Part shown: piece after piece, positions 34,911-49,574 of the stretch
Layout of the letters: each line of letters begins with the position of its first letter
How positions within the stretch are numbered: the stretch's first letter is position 1
Source: Pisaster brevispinus
Taxonomy: Eukaryota > Echinodermata > Asteroidea > Forcipulatida > Asteriidae
Length of the DNA: 64,000 bases
Direction of reading: 5' to 3'
Assembly: GCA_023634235.1 (NCBI GenBank)
Contig: JAMKCF010000056.1
Coordinates: 62,001 to 126,000 of the forward strand
Notes under the pieces: generated by a model
The model's input: the letters and a program-made list of their open reading frames with translations, nothing else
Databases searched by the model: none
Told to the model about the DNA's origin: nothing
Position numbers and translations under genes: made by a program

Positions 34911-37900
34911 ATGCTGCACCGTCAAATCGCACTTTTATTTTCGACCCCAAAATTCAAAATGGCGACAGGGTACTACCTGTCAAATATTCCAAAAATTCGA
35001 CCCCCGGTAACATGCCGATTTTTGGCGATCACTTTTTGCGGACACCTCCACCGATGGTGCTGGTTCGAATTTGAAGACCGCAACGATTTTATTCCATGAA
35101 CTATTGAGGTTTTTTGGGCAACAAAGATTGCGTCACTTTTTGGTAGAAAGCTCCTAATTGCTCAGGTTTTGGGATTTGGCCATGTCCCCACACAGAAAAG
35201 GTCTTCTGGGAAGTCTAGTCTAGAATGCTGCACCGTCAAATCGCACTTATATTTTCGACCCCAAAATTCAAAATGGCGACAGGGTATTACCTGTCAATTA
35301 TTCCAAAAATTCGACCCCCGGTAACATGCCGATTTTTGGCGATCACTTTTTGCGGACACCTCCGCCGATGGTGCTGGTTCGAATTTGAAGACCGCAACGA
35401 TTTTATTCCATGAATTATTGAGGTTTTTTGGGAAACAAAGATGGCGTCACTTTTTGGTAGAAAGCTCCTAATTGCCCAGGTTTTTGGATTTGGCCATGTC
35501 CCCACACAGAAAAGGTCTTCAGGGAAGTCTAGTCTAGAATGCTGCACCGTCAAATCGCACTTTTATTTTCGACCCCAAAATTCAAAATGGCGACAGGGTA
35601 CTACCTGTCAATGATTCCAAAAATTTGACCCCCGGTAACATGCCGATTTTTGGTGATCACTTTTTGCGGACACCTCCGCCGATGGTGCTGGTTCGAATTT
35701 GAAGACCGCAACGATTTTATTCCATGAATTATTGAGTTTTTTGGGGCAACAAAGATGGCGTCACTTTTTGGTAGAAAGCTCCTAATTGCCCAGGTTTTGG
35801 GATTTGGCCATGTCCCCACACAGAAAAGGTCTTCAGGGAAGTCTAGTCTAGAGTGCTGCACCGTCAAATCGCACTTTTATTTTCGACCCCAAAATTCAAA
35901 ATGGCGACAGGGTACTACCTGTCAATTATTCCAAAAATTCGACCCCCGGTAACATGCCGATTTTTGGCGATCACTTTTTGCGGACACCTCCCCCCGATGG
36001 TGCTGGTTCGATTTTGAAGACCGCAACGATTTTATTCCATGAATTATTGAGGTTTTTTGGGCAACAAAGATGGCGTCACTTTTTGGTAGAAAGCTCCTAA
36101 TTGCCCAGGTTTTGGGATTTGGCCATGTCCCACACAGAAAAGGTCTTCAGGGAAGTCTAGTCTAGAATGCTGCACCGTCAAATCGCACTTTTATTTTCGA
36201 CCCAAAATTCAAAATGGCGACAGGGTACGACCTGTCAATTATTCCAAAAATTCGACCCCCGGTAACATGCCAATTTTTGGCGATCACTTTTTGCGGACAC
36301 CTCCGCCGATGGTGCTGGTTCGAATTTGAAGACCGCAACGATTTTATTCCATGAATTATTGAGTTTTTTGGGGCAACAAAGATGGCGTCACTTTTTGGTA
36401 GAAAGCTCCTAATTGCCCAGGTTTTGGGATTTGGCCATGTCCCCACACAGAAAGGGTCTTCAGGGAAGTCTAGTCTAGAATGCTGCACCGTCAAATCGCA
36501 CTTTTATTTTCGACCCCGAAATACAAAATGGCGACAGGGTACTACCTGTCAATTATTCCAAAAATTCGACCCCCGGTAACATGCCGATTTTTGGCGATCA
36601 CTTTTTGCGGACACCTCCGCCGATGGTGCTGGTTCGAATTTGAAGACCGCAACGATTTTGTTCCATGAATTATTGAGGTTTTTTGGGCAACAAAGATGGC
36701 GTCACTTTTTGGTAGAAAGCTCCAAATTGCCTATGTTTTGGGATTTGGCCATGTCCCCACACAGAAAAGGTCTTCAGGGAAGTCTAGTCTAGAATGCTGC
36801 ACCGTCAAATCGCACTTTTATTTTCGACCCCAAAATTCAAAATGGCGACAGGGTACTACCTGTCAAATATTCCAAAAATTCGACCCCCGGTAACATGCCG
36901 ATTTTTGGCGATCACTTTTTGCGGACACCTCCACCGATGGTGCTGGTTCGAATTTGAAGACCGCAACGATTTTATTCCATGAACTATTGAGGTTTTTTGG
37001 GCAACAAAGATTGCGTCACTTTTTGGTAGAAAGCTCCTAATTGCTCAGGTTTTGGGATTTGGCCATGTCCCCACACAGAAAAGGTCTTCTGGGAAGTCTA
37101 GTCTAGAATGCTGCACCGTCAAATCGCACTTATATTTTCGACCCCAAAATTCAAAATGGCGACAGGGTATTACCTGTCAATTATTCCAAAAATTCGACCC
37201 CCGGTAACATGCCGATTTTTGGCGATCACTTTTTGCGGACACCTCCGCCGATGGTGCTGGTTCGAATTTGAAGACCGCAACGATTTTATTCCATGAATTA
37301 TTGAGGTTTTTTGGGAAACAAAGATGGCGTCACTTTTTGGTAGAAAGCTCCTAATTGTCCAGGTTTTTGGATTTGGCCATGTCCCCACACAGAAAAGGTC
37401 TTCAGGGAAGTCTAGTCTAGAGTGCTGCACCGTCAAATCGCACTTTTATTTTCGACCCCAAAATTCAAAATGGCGACAGGGTACTACCTGTCAATTATTC
37501 CAAAAATTCGACCCCCGGTAACATGCCGATTTTTGGCGATCACTTTTTGCGGACACCTCCCCCCGATGGTGCTGGTTCGATTTTGAAGACCGCAACGATT
37601 TTATTCCATGAATTATTGAGGTTTTTTGGGCAACAAAGATGGCGTCACTTTTTGGTAGAAAGCTCCTAATTGCCCAGGTTTTTGGATTTGGCCATGTCCC
37701 CACACAGAAAAGGTCTTCAGGGAAGTCTAGTCTAGAATGCTGCACCGTCAAATCGCACTTTTATTTTCGACCCCAAAATTCAAAATGGCGACAGGGTACT
37801 ACCTGTCAATTATTCCAAAAATTCGACCCCCGGTAACATGCCGATTTTTGGTGATCACTTTTTGCGGACACCTCCGCCGATGGTTCTGGTTCGATTTTGA

Positions 37901-40561
37901 AGACCGCAACGATTTTATTCCATGAATTATTGAGGTTTTTTGGGCAACAAAGATGGCGTCACTTTTTGGTAGAAAGCTCCTAATTGCCCAGGTTTTGGGA
38001 TTTGGCCATGTCCCACACAGAAAAGGTCTTCAGGGAAGTCTAGTCTAGAATGCTGCACCGTCAAATCGCACTTTTATTTTCGACCCAAAATTCAAAATGG
38101 CGACAGGGTACGACCTGTCAATTATTCCAAAAATTCGACCCCCGGTAACATGCCAATTTTTGGCGATCACTTTTTGCGGACACCTCCGCCGATGGTGCTG
38201 GTTCGAATTTGAAGACCGCAACGATTTTATTCCATGAATTATTGAGTTTTTTGGGGCAACAAAGATGGCGTCACTTTTTGGTAGAAAGCTCCTAATTGCC
38301 CAGGTTTTGGGATTTGGCCATGTCCCCACACAGAAAGGGTCTTCAGGGAAGTCTAGTCTAGAATGCTGCACCGTCAAATCGCACTTTTATTTTCGACCCC
38401 GAAATACAAAATGGCGACAGGGTACTACCTGTCAATTATTCAAAAAAATTCGACCCCCGGTAACATGCCGATTTTTGGCGATCACTTTTTGCGGACACCT
38501 CCGCCAATGGTGCTGGTTCGAATTTGAAGACCGCAACGATTTTGTTCCATGAATTATTGAGGTTTTTTGGGCAACAAAGATGGCGTCACTTTTTGGTAGA
38601 AAGCTCCAAATTGCCTAGGTTTTGGGATTTGGCCATGTCCCCACACAGAAAAGGTCTTCAGGGAAGTCTAGTCTAGAATGCTGCACCGTCAAATCGCACT
38701 TTTATTTTCGACCCCAAAATTCAAAATGGCGACAGGGTACTACCTGCCAAATATTCCAAAAATTCGACCCCCGGTAACATGCCGATTTTTGGCGATCACT
38801 TTTTGCGGACACCTCCACCGATGGTGCTGGTTCGAATTTGAAGACCGCAACGATTTTATTCCATGAACTATTGAGGTTTTTTGGGCAACAAAGATTGCGT
38901 CACTTTTTGGTAGAAAGCTCCTAATTGCTCAGGTTTTGGGATTTGGCCATGTCCCCACACAGAAAAGGTCTTCTGGGAAGTCTAGTCTAGAATGCTGCAC
39001 CGTCAAATCGCACTTATATTTTCGACCCCAAAATTCAAAATGGCGACAGGGTATTACCTGTCAATTATTCCAAAAATTCGACCCCCGGTAACATGCCGAT
39101 TTTTGGCGATCACTTTTTGCGGACACCTCCGCCGATGGTGCTGGTTCGAATTTGAAGACCGCAACGATTTTATTCCATGAATTATTGAGGTTTTTTGGGA
39201 AACAAAGATGGCGTCACTTTTTGGTAGAAAGCTCCTAATTGCCCAGGTTTTTGGATTTGGCCATGTCCCCACACAGAAAAGGTCTTCAGGGAAGTCTAGT
39301 CTAGAATGCTGCACCGTCAAATCGCACTTTTATTTTCGACCCCAAAATTCAAAATGGCGACAGGGTACTACCTGTCAATGATTCCAAAAATTTGACCCCC
39401 GGTAACATGCCGATTTTTGGTGATCACTTTTTGCGGACACCTCCGCCGATGGTGCTGGTTCGAATTTGAAGACCGCAACGATTTTATTCCATGAATTATT
39501 GAGTTTTTTTGGGCAACAAAGATGGCGTCACTTTTTGGTAGAAAGCTCCTAATTGCCCAGGTTTTGGGATTTGGCCATGTCCCCACACAGAAAAGGTCTT
39601 CTGGGAATTCTAGTCTAGAATGCTGCACCGTCAAATCGCACTTTTATTTTCGACCCCAAAATTCAAAATGGCGACAGGGTACTACCTGTCAACTATTCCA
39701 AAAATTCGACCCCCGGTAACATGCCGATTTTTGGCGATCACTTTTTGCGGACACCTCCACCGATGGTGCTGGTTCGAATTTGAAGACCGCAACGATTTTA
39801 TTCCATGAACTATTGAGGTTTTTTGGGCAACAAAGATTGCGTCACTTTTTGGTAGAAAGCTCCTAATTGCTCAGGTTTTGGGATTTGGCCATGTCCCCAC
39901 ACAGAAAAGGTCTTCTGGGAAGTCTAGTCTAGAATGCTGCACCGTCAAATCGCACTTATATTTTCGACCCCAAAATTCAAAATGGCGACAGGGTATTACC
40001 TGTCAATTATTCCAAAAATTCGACCCCCGGTAACATGCCGATTTTTGGCGATCACTTTTTGCGGACACCTCCGCCGATGGTGCTGGTTCGAATTTGAAGA
40101 CCGCAACGATTTTATTCCATGAATTATTGAGGTTTTTTGGGAAACAAAGATGGCGTCACTTTTTGGTAGAAAGCTCCTAATTGCCCAGGTTTTTGGATTT
40201 GGCCATGTCCCCACACAGAAAAGGTCTTCAGGGAAGTCTAGTCTAGAATGCTGCACCGTCAAATCGCACTTTTATTTTCGACCCCAAAATTCAAAATGGC
40301 GACAGGGTACTACCTGTCAATGATTCCAAAAATTTGACCCCCGGTAACATGCCGATTTTTGGTGATCACTTTTTGCGGACACCTCCGCCGATGGTGCTGG
40401 TTCGAATTTGAAGACCGCAACGATTTTATTCCATGAATTATTGAGTTTTTTTGGGCAACAAAGATGGCGTCACTTTTTGGTAGAAAGCTCCTAATTGCCC
40501 AGGTTTTGGGATTTGGCCATGTCCCCACACAGAAAAGGTCTTCTGGGAATTCTAGTCTAGA
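34911..40561 (+). repeat. Satellite B hexameric/trimeric higher-order repeats (1883 and 942 bp)
   Basis: A linked variant block ('cacctccaccgatgg', 'ccatgaactattgagg', 'aaagattgcgtcac', 'tcttctgggaagtc', 'gcacttatattttcg') occurs starting near 35049, 36932, 38816 and 39758. Spacings are 1883, 1884 and 942 bp (six, six and three monomers). Units 38992-39933 and 39934-40875 are an almost identical trimer pair, sharing 'ctgggaattctagtctag' and 'gattccaaaaatttgacc'. The hexamer copies differ internally, showing that the repeats were built in nested steps. Confidence 0.85.
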
Positions 40562-42445
40562 ATGCTGCACCGTCAAATCGCACTTTTATTTTCGACCCCA
40601 AAATTCAAAATGGCGACAGGGTACTACCTGTCAACTATTCCAAAAATTCGACCCCCGGTAACATGCCGATTTTTAGCGATCACTTTTTGCGGACACCTCC
40701 GACGATGGTGCTGGTTCGAATTTGAAGACCGCAACGATTTTATTCCATGAATTATTGAGGTTTTTTGGGCAACAAAGATGGCGTCACTTTTTGGTAGAAA
40801 GCTCCTAATTGCCCAGGTTTTTGGATTTGGCCATGTCCCCACACAGAAAAGGTCTTCAGGGAAGTCTAGTCTAGAATGCTGCACCGTCAAATCGCACTTT
40901 TATTTTCGACCCCAAAATTCAAAATGGCGACAGGGTACTACCTGTCAATTATTCCAAAAATTCGACCCCCGGTAACATGCCGATTTTTGGTGATCACTTT
41001 TTGCGGACACCTCCGCCGATGGTTCTGGTTCGAATTTGAAGACCGCAACGATTTTATTCCATGAATTATTGAGGTTTTTTGGGCAACAGAGATGGCGTCA
41101 CTTATTGGTAGAAAGCTCCTAATTGCCCAGGTTTTGGGATTTGGCCATGTCCCCACACAGAAAAGGTCTTCAGGGAAGTCTAGTCTAGAATGCTGCACCG
41201 TCAAATCGCACTTTTATTTTCGACCCCCAAATTCAAAATGGCGACAGGGTACTACCTGTCAATTATTCCAAAAATTCGACCCCCGGTAACATGCCGATTT
41301 TTGGCCATCACTTTTTGCGGACACCTCCGCTGACGGTGCTGGTTCGAATTTGAAGACCGCAACGATTTTATTCCATGAATTATTGAGGTTTTTTGGGCAA
41401 CAAAGATGGCGTCACTTTTTGGTAGAAAGCTCCTAATTGCCCAGGTTTTTGGATTTGGCCATTCCCCCACACAGAAAAGGTCTTCAGGGAAGTCTAGTCT
41501 AGAATGCTGCACCGTCAAATCGCACTTTTATTTTCGACCCCAAAATTCAAAATGGCGACAGGGTACTACCTGTCAAATATTCCAAAAATTCGACCCCCGG
41601 TAACATGCCGATTTTTAGCGATCACTTTTTGCGGACACCTCCGACGATGGTGCTGGTTCGAATTTGAAGACCGAAACGATTTTATTCCATGAATTATTGA
41701 GGTTTTTTGGGCAACAAAGATGGCGTCACTTTTTGGTAGAAAGCTCCTAATTGCCCAGGTTTTGGGATTTGGCCATGTCCCCACACAGAAAAGGTCTTCA
41801 GGGAAGTCTAGTCTAGAATGCTGCACCGTCAAATCGCACTTTTATTTTCGACCCCAAAATTCAAAATGGCGACAGGGGCGACCTGTCAATTATTCCAAAA
41901 ATTCGACCCCCGGTAACATGCCGATTTTTGGCGATCACTTTTTGCGGACACCTCCGCCGATGGTGCTGGTTCGAATTTGAAGACCGCAACGATTTTATTC
42001 CATGAATTATTGAGGTTTTTTGGGCAACAAAGATGGCGTCACTTTTTGGTAGAAAGCTCCTAATTGCCCAGGTTTTGGGATTTGGCCATGTCCCCACACA
42101 GAAAAGGTCTTCAGGGAAGTCTAGTCTAGAGTGCTGCACCGTCAAATCGCACTTTTATTTTCGACCCCAAAATTCAAAATGGCTACAGGGTACTACCTGT
42201 CAATTATTCCAAAAATTCGACCCCCGGTAACATGCCGATTTTTGGTGATCACTTTTTGCGGACACCTCCGCCGATGGTGCTGGTTCGATTTTGAAGACCG
42301 CAACGATTTTATTCCATGAATTATTGAGGTTTTTTGGGGCAACAAAGATGGCGTCACTTTTTGGTAGAAAGCTCCAAATTGCCTAGGTTTTGGGATTTGG
42401 CCATGTCCCCACACAGAAAAGGTCTTCAGGGAAGTCTAGTCTAGA

Positions 42446-44330
42446 ATGCTGCACCGTCAAATCGCACTTTTATTTTCGACCCCAAAATTCAAAATTGCGA
42501 CAGGGTACTACCTGTCAACTATTCCAAAAATTCGACCCCCGGTAACATGCCGATTTTTAGCGATCACTTTTTGCGGACACCTCCGCCGATGGTGCTGGTT
42601 CGAATTTGAAGACCGCAACGATTTTATTCCATGAATTATTTAGGTTTTTTGGGCAACAAAGATGGCGTCACTTTTTGGTAGAAAGCTCCTAATTGCTCAG
42701 GTTTTTGGATTTGGCCATGTCCCCACACAGAAAAGGTCTTCAGGGAAGTCTAGTCTAGAATGCTGCACCGTCAAATCGCACTTTTTTTTCGACCCCAAAA
42801 TTCAAAATGGCGACAGGGTACTACCTGTCAAATATTCCAACAATTCGACCCCCGGTAACATGCCGATTTTTAGCGATCACTTTTTGCGGACACCTCCGAC
42901 GATGGTGCTGGTTCGAATTTGAAGACCGCAACGATTTTATTCCATGAATTATTGAGGTTTTTTGGGCAACAAAGATGGCGTCACTTTTTGGTAGAAAGCT
43001 CCTAATTGCCCAGGTTTTGGGATTTGGCCATGTCCCCACACAGAAAAGGTCTTCAGGGAAGTCTAGTCTAGAATGCTGCACCGTCAAATCGCACTTTTAT
43101 TTTCGACCCCAAAATTCAAAATGGCGACAGGGTACTACCTGTCAATTATTCCAAAAATTCGACCCCCGGTAACATGCCGATTTTTGGCGATCACTTTTTG
43201 CGGACACCTCCGCCGATGGTTCTGGTTCGAATTTGAAGACCGCAACGATTTTATTCCATGAATTATTGAGGTTTTTTGGGCAACAGAGATGGCGTCACTT
43301 ATTGGTAGAAAGCTCCTAATTGCCCAGGTTTTGGGATTTGGCCATGTCCCCACACAGAAAAGGTCTTCAGGGAAGTCTAGTCTAGAATGCTGCACCGTCA
43401 AATCGCACTTTTATTTTCGACCCCAAAATTCAAAATTGCGACAGGGTACTACCTGTCAACTATTCCAAAAATTCGACCCCCGGTAACATGCCGATTTTTA
43501 GCGATCACTTTTTGCGGACACCTCCGCCGATGGTGCTGGTTCGAATTTGAAGACCGCAACGATTTTATTCCATGAATTATTTAGGTTTTTTGGGCAACAA
43601 AGATGGCGTCACTTTTTGGTAGAAAGCTCCTAATTGCTCAGGTTTTTGGATTTGGCCATGTCCCCACACAGAAAAGGTCTTCAGGGAAGTCTAGTCTAGA
43701 ATGCTGCACCGTCAAATCGCACTTTTATTTTCGACCCCAAAATTCAAAATGGCGACAGGGTACTACCTGTCAAATATTCCAACAATTCGACCCCCGGTAA
43801 CATGCCGATTTTTAGCGATCACTTTTTGCGGACACCTCCGACGATGGTGCTGGTTCGAATTTGAAGACCGCAACGATTTTATTCCATGAATTATTGAGGT
43901 TTTTTGGGCAACAAAGATGGCGTCACTTTTTGGTAGAAAGCTCCTAATTGCCCAGGTTTTGGGATTTGGCCATGTCCCCACACAGAAAAGGTCTTCAGGG
44001 AAGTCTAGTCTAGAATGCTGCACCGTCAAATCGCACTTTTATTTTCGACCCCAAAATTCAAAATGGCGACAGGGTACTACCTGTCAATTATTCCAAAAAT
44101 TCGACCCCCGGTAACATGCCGATTTTTGGCGATCACTTTTTGCGGACACCTCCGCCGACGGTGCTGGTTCGAATTTGAAGACCGCAACGATTTTATTCCA
44201 TGAATTATTGAGGTTTTTTGGGCAACAAAGATGGCGTCACTTTTTGGTAGAAAGCTCCTAATTGCCCAGGTTTTTGGATTTGGCCATGTCCCCACACAGA
44301 AAAGGTCTTCAGGGAAGTCTAGTCTAGAAT
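42446..44330 (+). repeat. Satellite B trimeric higher-order repeat (941 bp, two copies)
   Basis: The markers 'caaaattgcgacagggta', 'gaattatttaggtttttt', 'attgctcaggtttttgg' and 'tattccaacaattcgac' occur in the same order in 42446-43386 and from 43387 onward, offset 941 bp. The first copy carries a one-base loss in 'cacttttttttcgacc' that the second lacks. Confidence 0.8.
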
Positions 44331-46429
44331 GCTGCACCGTAAAATCGCACTTTTATTTTCGACCCCAAAATTCAAAATGGCGACAGGGTACTACCTGTCA
44401 AATATTCCAACAATTCGACCCCCGGTAACATGCCGATCTTTAGCGATCACTTATATGCGGACACCTCCGACGATGGTGCTGGTTCGAATTTGAAGACCGC
44501 AACGATTTTATTCCATGAATTATTGAGGTTTTTTGGGCAACAAAGATGGCGTCACTTTTTGGTAGAAAGCTCCTAATTGCCCAGGTTTTGGGATTTGGCC
44601 ATGTCCCCACACAGAAAGGGTCTTCAGGGAAGTCTAGTCTAGAATGCTGCACCGTCAAATCGCACTTTTATTTTCGACCCCGAAATACAAAATGGCGACA
44701 GGGTACTACCTGCCAATTATTCCAAAAATTCGACCCCCGGTAACATGCCGATTTTTGGCGATCACTTTTTGCGGACACCTCCGCCGATGGTGCTGGTTCG
44801 AATTTGAAGACCGCAACGATTTTATTCCATGAATTATTGAGGTTTTTTGGGCAACAGAGATGGCGTCACTTATTGGTAGAAAGCTCCTAATTGCCCAGGT
44901 TTTGGGATTTGGCCATGTCCCCACACAGAAAAGGTTTTCAGGGAAGTCTAGTCTAGAATGCTGCACCGTCAAATCGCACTTTTATTTTCGACCCCAAAAT
45001 TCAAAATGGCGACAGGGTACTACCTGTCAATTATTCCAAAAATTCGACCCCCGGTAACATGCCAATTTTTGGTGATCACTTTTTGCGGACACATCCGCCG
45101 ATGGTGTTGGTTCGAATTTGAGGACCGCTACGATTTTATTCCATGAATTATTGAGGTTTTTTGGGCAACAAAGATGGCGTCACTTTTTGGTAGAAAGCTC
45201 CTAATTGCACAGGTTTTGGGATTTGGCCATGTCCCCACACAGAAAAGGTCTTCAGGGAAGTCTAGTCTAGAATGCTGCACCGTCAAATCGCACTTTTATT
45301 TTCGACCCCAAAATTCAAAATGGCGACAGGGTACTACCTGTCAATTATTCCAAAAATTCGACCCCCGGTAACATGCCAATTTTTGGCGATCACTTTTTGC
45401 GGACACCTCCGCCGATGGTTCTGGTTCGAATTTGAAGACCGCAACGATTTTATTCCATGAATTATTGAGGTTTTTTGGGCAACAGAGATGGCGTCACTTA
45501 TTGGTAGAAAGCTCCTAATTGCCCAGGTTTTGGGATTTGGCCATGTCCCCACACAGAAAAGGTCTTCAGGGAAGTCTAGTCTAGAATGCTGCACCGTCAA
45601 ATCGCACTTTTATTTTCGACCCCAAAATTCAAAATGGCGACAGGGTACTACCTGTCAATTATTCCAAAAATTCGACCCCCGGTAACATGCCGATTTTTGG
45701 CGATCACTTTTTGCGGACACCTCCGCCGACGGTGCTGGTTCGAATTTGAAGACCGCAACGATTTTATTCCATGAATTATTGAGGTTTTTTGGGCAACAAA
45801 GATGGCGTCACTTTTTGGTAGAAAGCTCCTAATTGCCCAGGTTTTTGGATTTGGCCATGTCCCCACACAGAAAAGGTCTTCAGGGAAGTCTAGTCTAGAA
45901 TGCTGCACCGTCAAATCGCACTTTTATTTTCGACCCCAAAATTCAAAATGTCGACAGGGTACTACCTGTCAGTTATTCCAAAAATTCGACCCCCGGTAAC
46001 ATGCCGATTTTTGGCGATCACTTTTTGCGGACACCTCCGCCGATGGTGCTGGTTCGAATTTGAAGACCGCAACGATTTTATTCCATGAATTATTGAGTTT
46101 TTTTGGGCAACAAAGATGGCGTCACTTTTTGGTAGAAAGCTCCTAATTGCCCAGGTTTTGGGATTTGGCCATGTCCCCACACAGAAAAGGTCTTCAGGGA
46201 AGTCTTGTCTAGAATGCTGCACCGTCAAATCGCACTTTTATTTTCGACCCCAAAATTCAAAATGGCGACAGGGTACTACCTGTCAATTATTCCAAAAATT
46301 CGACCCCCGTTAACATGCCGATTTTTGGCGATCACTTTTTGCGGACACCTCCGCCGATGGTTCTGGTTCGAATTTGAAGACCGCAACGATTTTATTACAT
46401 GAATTATTGAGGTTTTTTGGGCAACAGAG

Positions 46430-49400
46430 ATGGCGTCACTTATTGGTAGAAAGCTCCTAATTGCCCAGGTTTTGGGATTTGGCCATGTCCCCACACAGAA
46501 AAGGTCTTCTGGGAAGTCTAGTCTAGAATGCTGCACCGTCAAATCGCACTTATATTTTCGACCCCAAAATTCAAAATGGCGACAGGGTATTACCTGTCAA
46601 TTATTCCAAAAATTCGACCCCCGGTAACATGCCGATTTTTGGCGATCACTTTTTGCGGACACCTCCGCCGATGGTGCTGGTTCGAATTTGAAGACCGCAA
46701 CGATTTTATTCCATGAATTATTGAGGTTTTTTGGGCTTATTGCCGATGGCGTCACTTTTTGGTAGAAAGCTCCTAATTGCCCAGGTTTTGGGATTTGGCC
46801 ATGTCCCCACACAGAAAAGGTCTTCAGGGAAGTCTAGTCTAGAATGCTGCACCGTCAAATCGCACTTTTATTTTCGACCCCAAAATTCAAAATGGCGACA
46901 GGGTACTACCTGTCAATTATTCAAAAAATTGGACCCCCGTTAACATGCCGAATTTTGGCGATCACTTTTTGCGGACACCTCCGCCGATGGTGCTGGTTCG
47001 AATTTGAAGACCGCAACGATTTTATTCCATGAATTATTGAGGTTTTTTGGGCAACAAAGATGGCGTCACTTTTTGGTAGAAAGCTCCTAATTGCCCAGGT
47101 TTTTGGGATTTGGCCATGTCCCCACACAGAAAAGGTCTTCAGGGAAGTCTAGTCTAGAATGCTGCACCGTCAAATCGCACTTATATTTTCGACCCCAAAA
47201 TTCAAAATGGCGACAGGGTATTACCTGTCAATTATTCCAAAAATTCGACCCCCGGTAACATGCCGATTTTTGGCGATCACTTTTTGCGGACACCTCCGCC
47301 GATGGTGCTGGTTCGAATTTGAAGACCGCAACGATTTTATTCCATGAATTATTGAGGTTTTTTGGGCAACAGAGATGGCGTCACTTATTGGTAGAAAGCT
47401 CCTAATTGCCCAGGTTTTGGGATTTGGCCATGTCCCCACACAGAAAAGGTCTTCTGGGAAGTCTAGTCTAGAATGCTGCACCGTCAAATCGCACTTATAT
47501 TTTCGACCCCAAAATTCAAAATGGCGACAGGGTATTACCTGTCAATTATTCCAAAAATTCGACCCCCGGTAACATGCCGATTTTTGGCGATCACTTTTTG
47601 CGGACACCTCCGCCGATGGTGCTGGTTCGAATTTGAAGACCGCAACGATTTTATTCCATGAATTATTGAGGTTTTTTGGGCAACAAAGATGGCGTCACTT
47701 TTTGGTAGAAAGCTCCTAATTGCCCAGGTTTTGGGATTTGGCCATGTCCCCACACAGAAAAGGTCTTCAGGGAAGTCTTGTCTAGAATGCTGCACCGTCA
47801 AATCGCACTTTTATTTTCGACCCCAAAATTCAAAATGGCGACAGGGTACTACCTGTCAATTATTCCAAAAATTCGACCCCCGTTAACATGCCGATTTTTG
47901 GCGATCACTTTTTGCGGACACCTCCGCCGATGGTTCTGGTTCGAATTTGAAGACCGCAACGATTTTATTCCATGAATTATTGAGGTTTTTTGGGCAACAG
48001 AGATGGCGTCACTTATTGGTAGAAAGCTCCTAATTGCCCAGGTTTTGGGATTTGGCCATGTCCCCACACAGAAAAGGTCTTCTGGGAAGTCTAGTCTAGA
48101 ATGCTGCACCGTCAAATCGCACTTATATTTTCGACCCCAAAATTCAAAATGGCGACAGGGTATTACCTGTCAATTATTCCAAAAATACGACCCCCGGTAA
48201 CATGCCGATTTTTGGCGATCACTTTTTGCGGACACCTCCGCCGATGGTGCTGGTTCGAATTTGAAGACCGCAACGATTTTATTCCATGAATTATTGAGGT
48301 TTTTTGGGCTTATTGCCGATGGCGTCACTTTTTGGTAGAAAGCTCCTAATTGCCCAGGTTTTGGGATTTGGCCATGTCCCCACACAGAAAAGGTCTTCAG
48401 GGAAGTCTAGTCTAGAATGCTGCACCGTCAAATCGCACTTTTATTTTCGACCCCAAAATACAAAATGGCGACAGGGTACTACCTGTCAATTATTCAAAAA
48501 ATTGGACCCCCGTTAACATGCCGAATTTTGGCGATCACTTTTTGCGGACACCTCCGCCGATGGTGCTGGTTCGAATTTGAAGACCGCAACGATTTTATTC
48601 CATGAATTATTGAGGTTTTTTGGGAAACAAAGATGGCGTCACTTTTTGGTAGAAAAGCTCCTAATTGCCCAGGTTTTGGGATTTGGCCATGTCCCCACAC
48701 AGAAAAGGTCTTCAGGGAAGTCTAGTCTAGAATGCTGCACCGTCAAATCGCACTTTTATTTTCGACCCCAAAATTCAAAATGGCGACAGGGTACTACCTG
48801 TCAATTATTCCAAAAATTCGACCCCCGGTAACATGCCGATTTTTGGCGATCACTTTTTGCGTACACCTCCGCCGATGGTTCTGGTTCGAATTTGAAGACC
48901 GCAACGATTTTATTCCATGAATTATTGAGGTTTTTTGGGCAACAGAGATGGCGTCACTTATTGGTAGAAAGCTCCTAATTGCCCAGGTTTTGGGATTTGG
49001 CCATGTCCCCACACAGAAAAGGTCTTCTGGGAAGTCTAGTCTAGAATGCTGCACCGTCAAATCGCACTTATATTTTCGACCCCAAAATTCAAAATGGCGA
49101 CAGGGTATTATCTGTCAATTATTCCAAAAATTCGACCCCCGGTAACATGCCGATTTTTGGCGATCACTTTTTGCGGACACCTCCGCCGATGGTGCTGGTT
49201 CGAATTTGAAGACCGCAACGATTTTATTCCATGAATTATTGAGGTTTTTTGGGCTTATTGCCGATGGCGTCACTTTTTGGTAGAAAGCTCCTAATTGCCC
49301 AGGTTTTGGGATTTGGCCATGTCCCCACACAGAAAAGGTCTTCAGGGAAGTCTAGTCTAGAATGCTGCACCGTCAAATCGCACTTTTATTTTCGACCCAA

Positions 49401-49574
49401 AATTCAAAATGGCGACAGGGTACTACCTGTCAATTATTCAAAAAATTGGACCCCCGTTAACATGCCGAATTTTGGCGATCACTTTTTGCGGACACCTCCG
49501 CCGATGGTGCTGGTTCGAATTTGAAGACCGCAACGATTTTATTCCATGAATTATTGAGGTTTTTTGGGCAACAA
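46430..49574 (+). repeat. Satellite B pentameric higher-order repeat (1573 bp, two copies)
   Basis: Monomers at 46430-48002 and 48003-49575 share the order 'cttattggtagaaag' unit, 'cttatattttcgacc' unit, 'gggcttattgccgatgg' unit and 'caaaaaattggacccccgtt' unit, with an offset of 1573 bp. The second unit is rearranged near its end, where the next insertion-type monomer follows after only 945 bp. Confidence 0.75.
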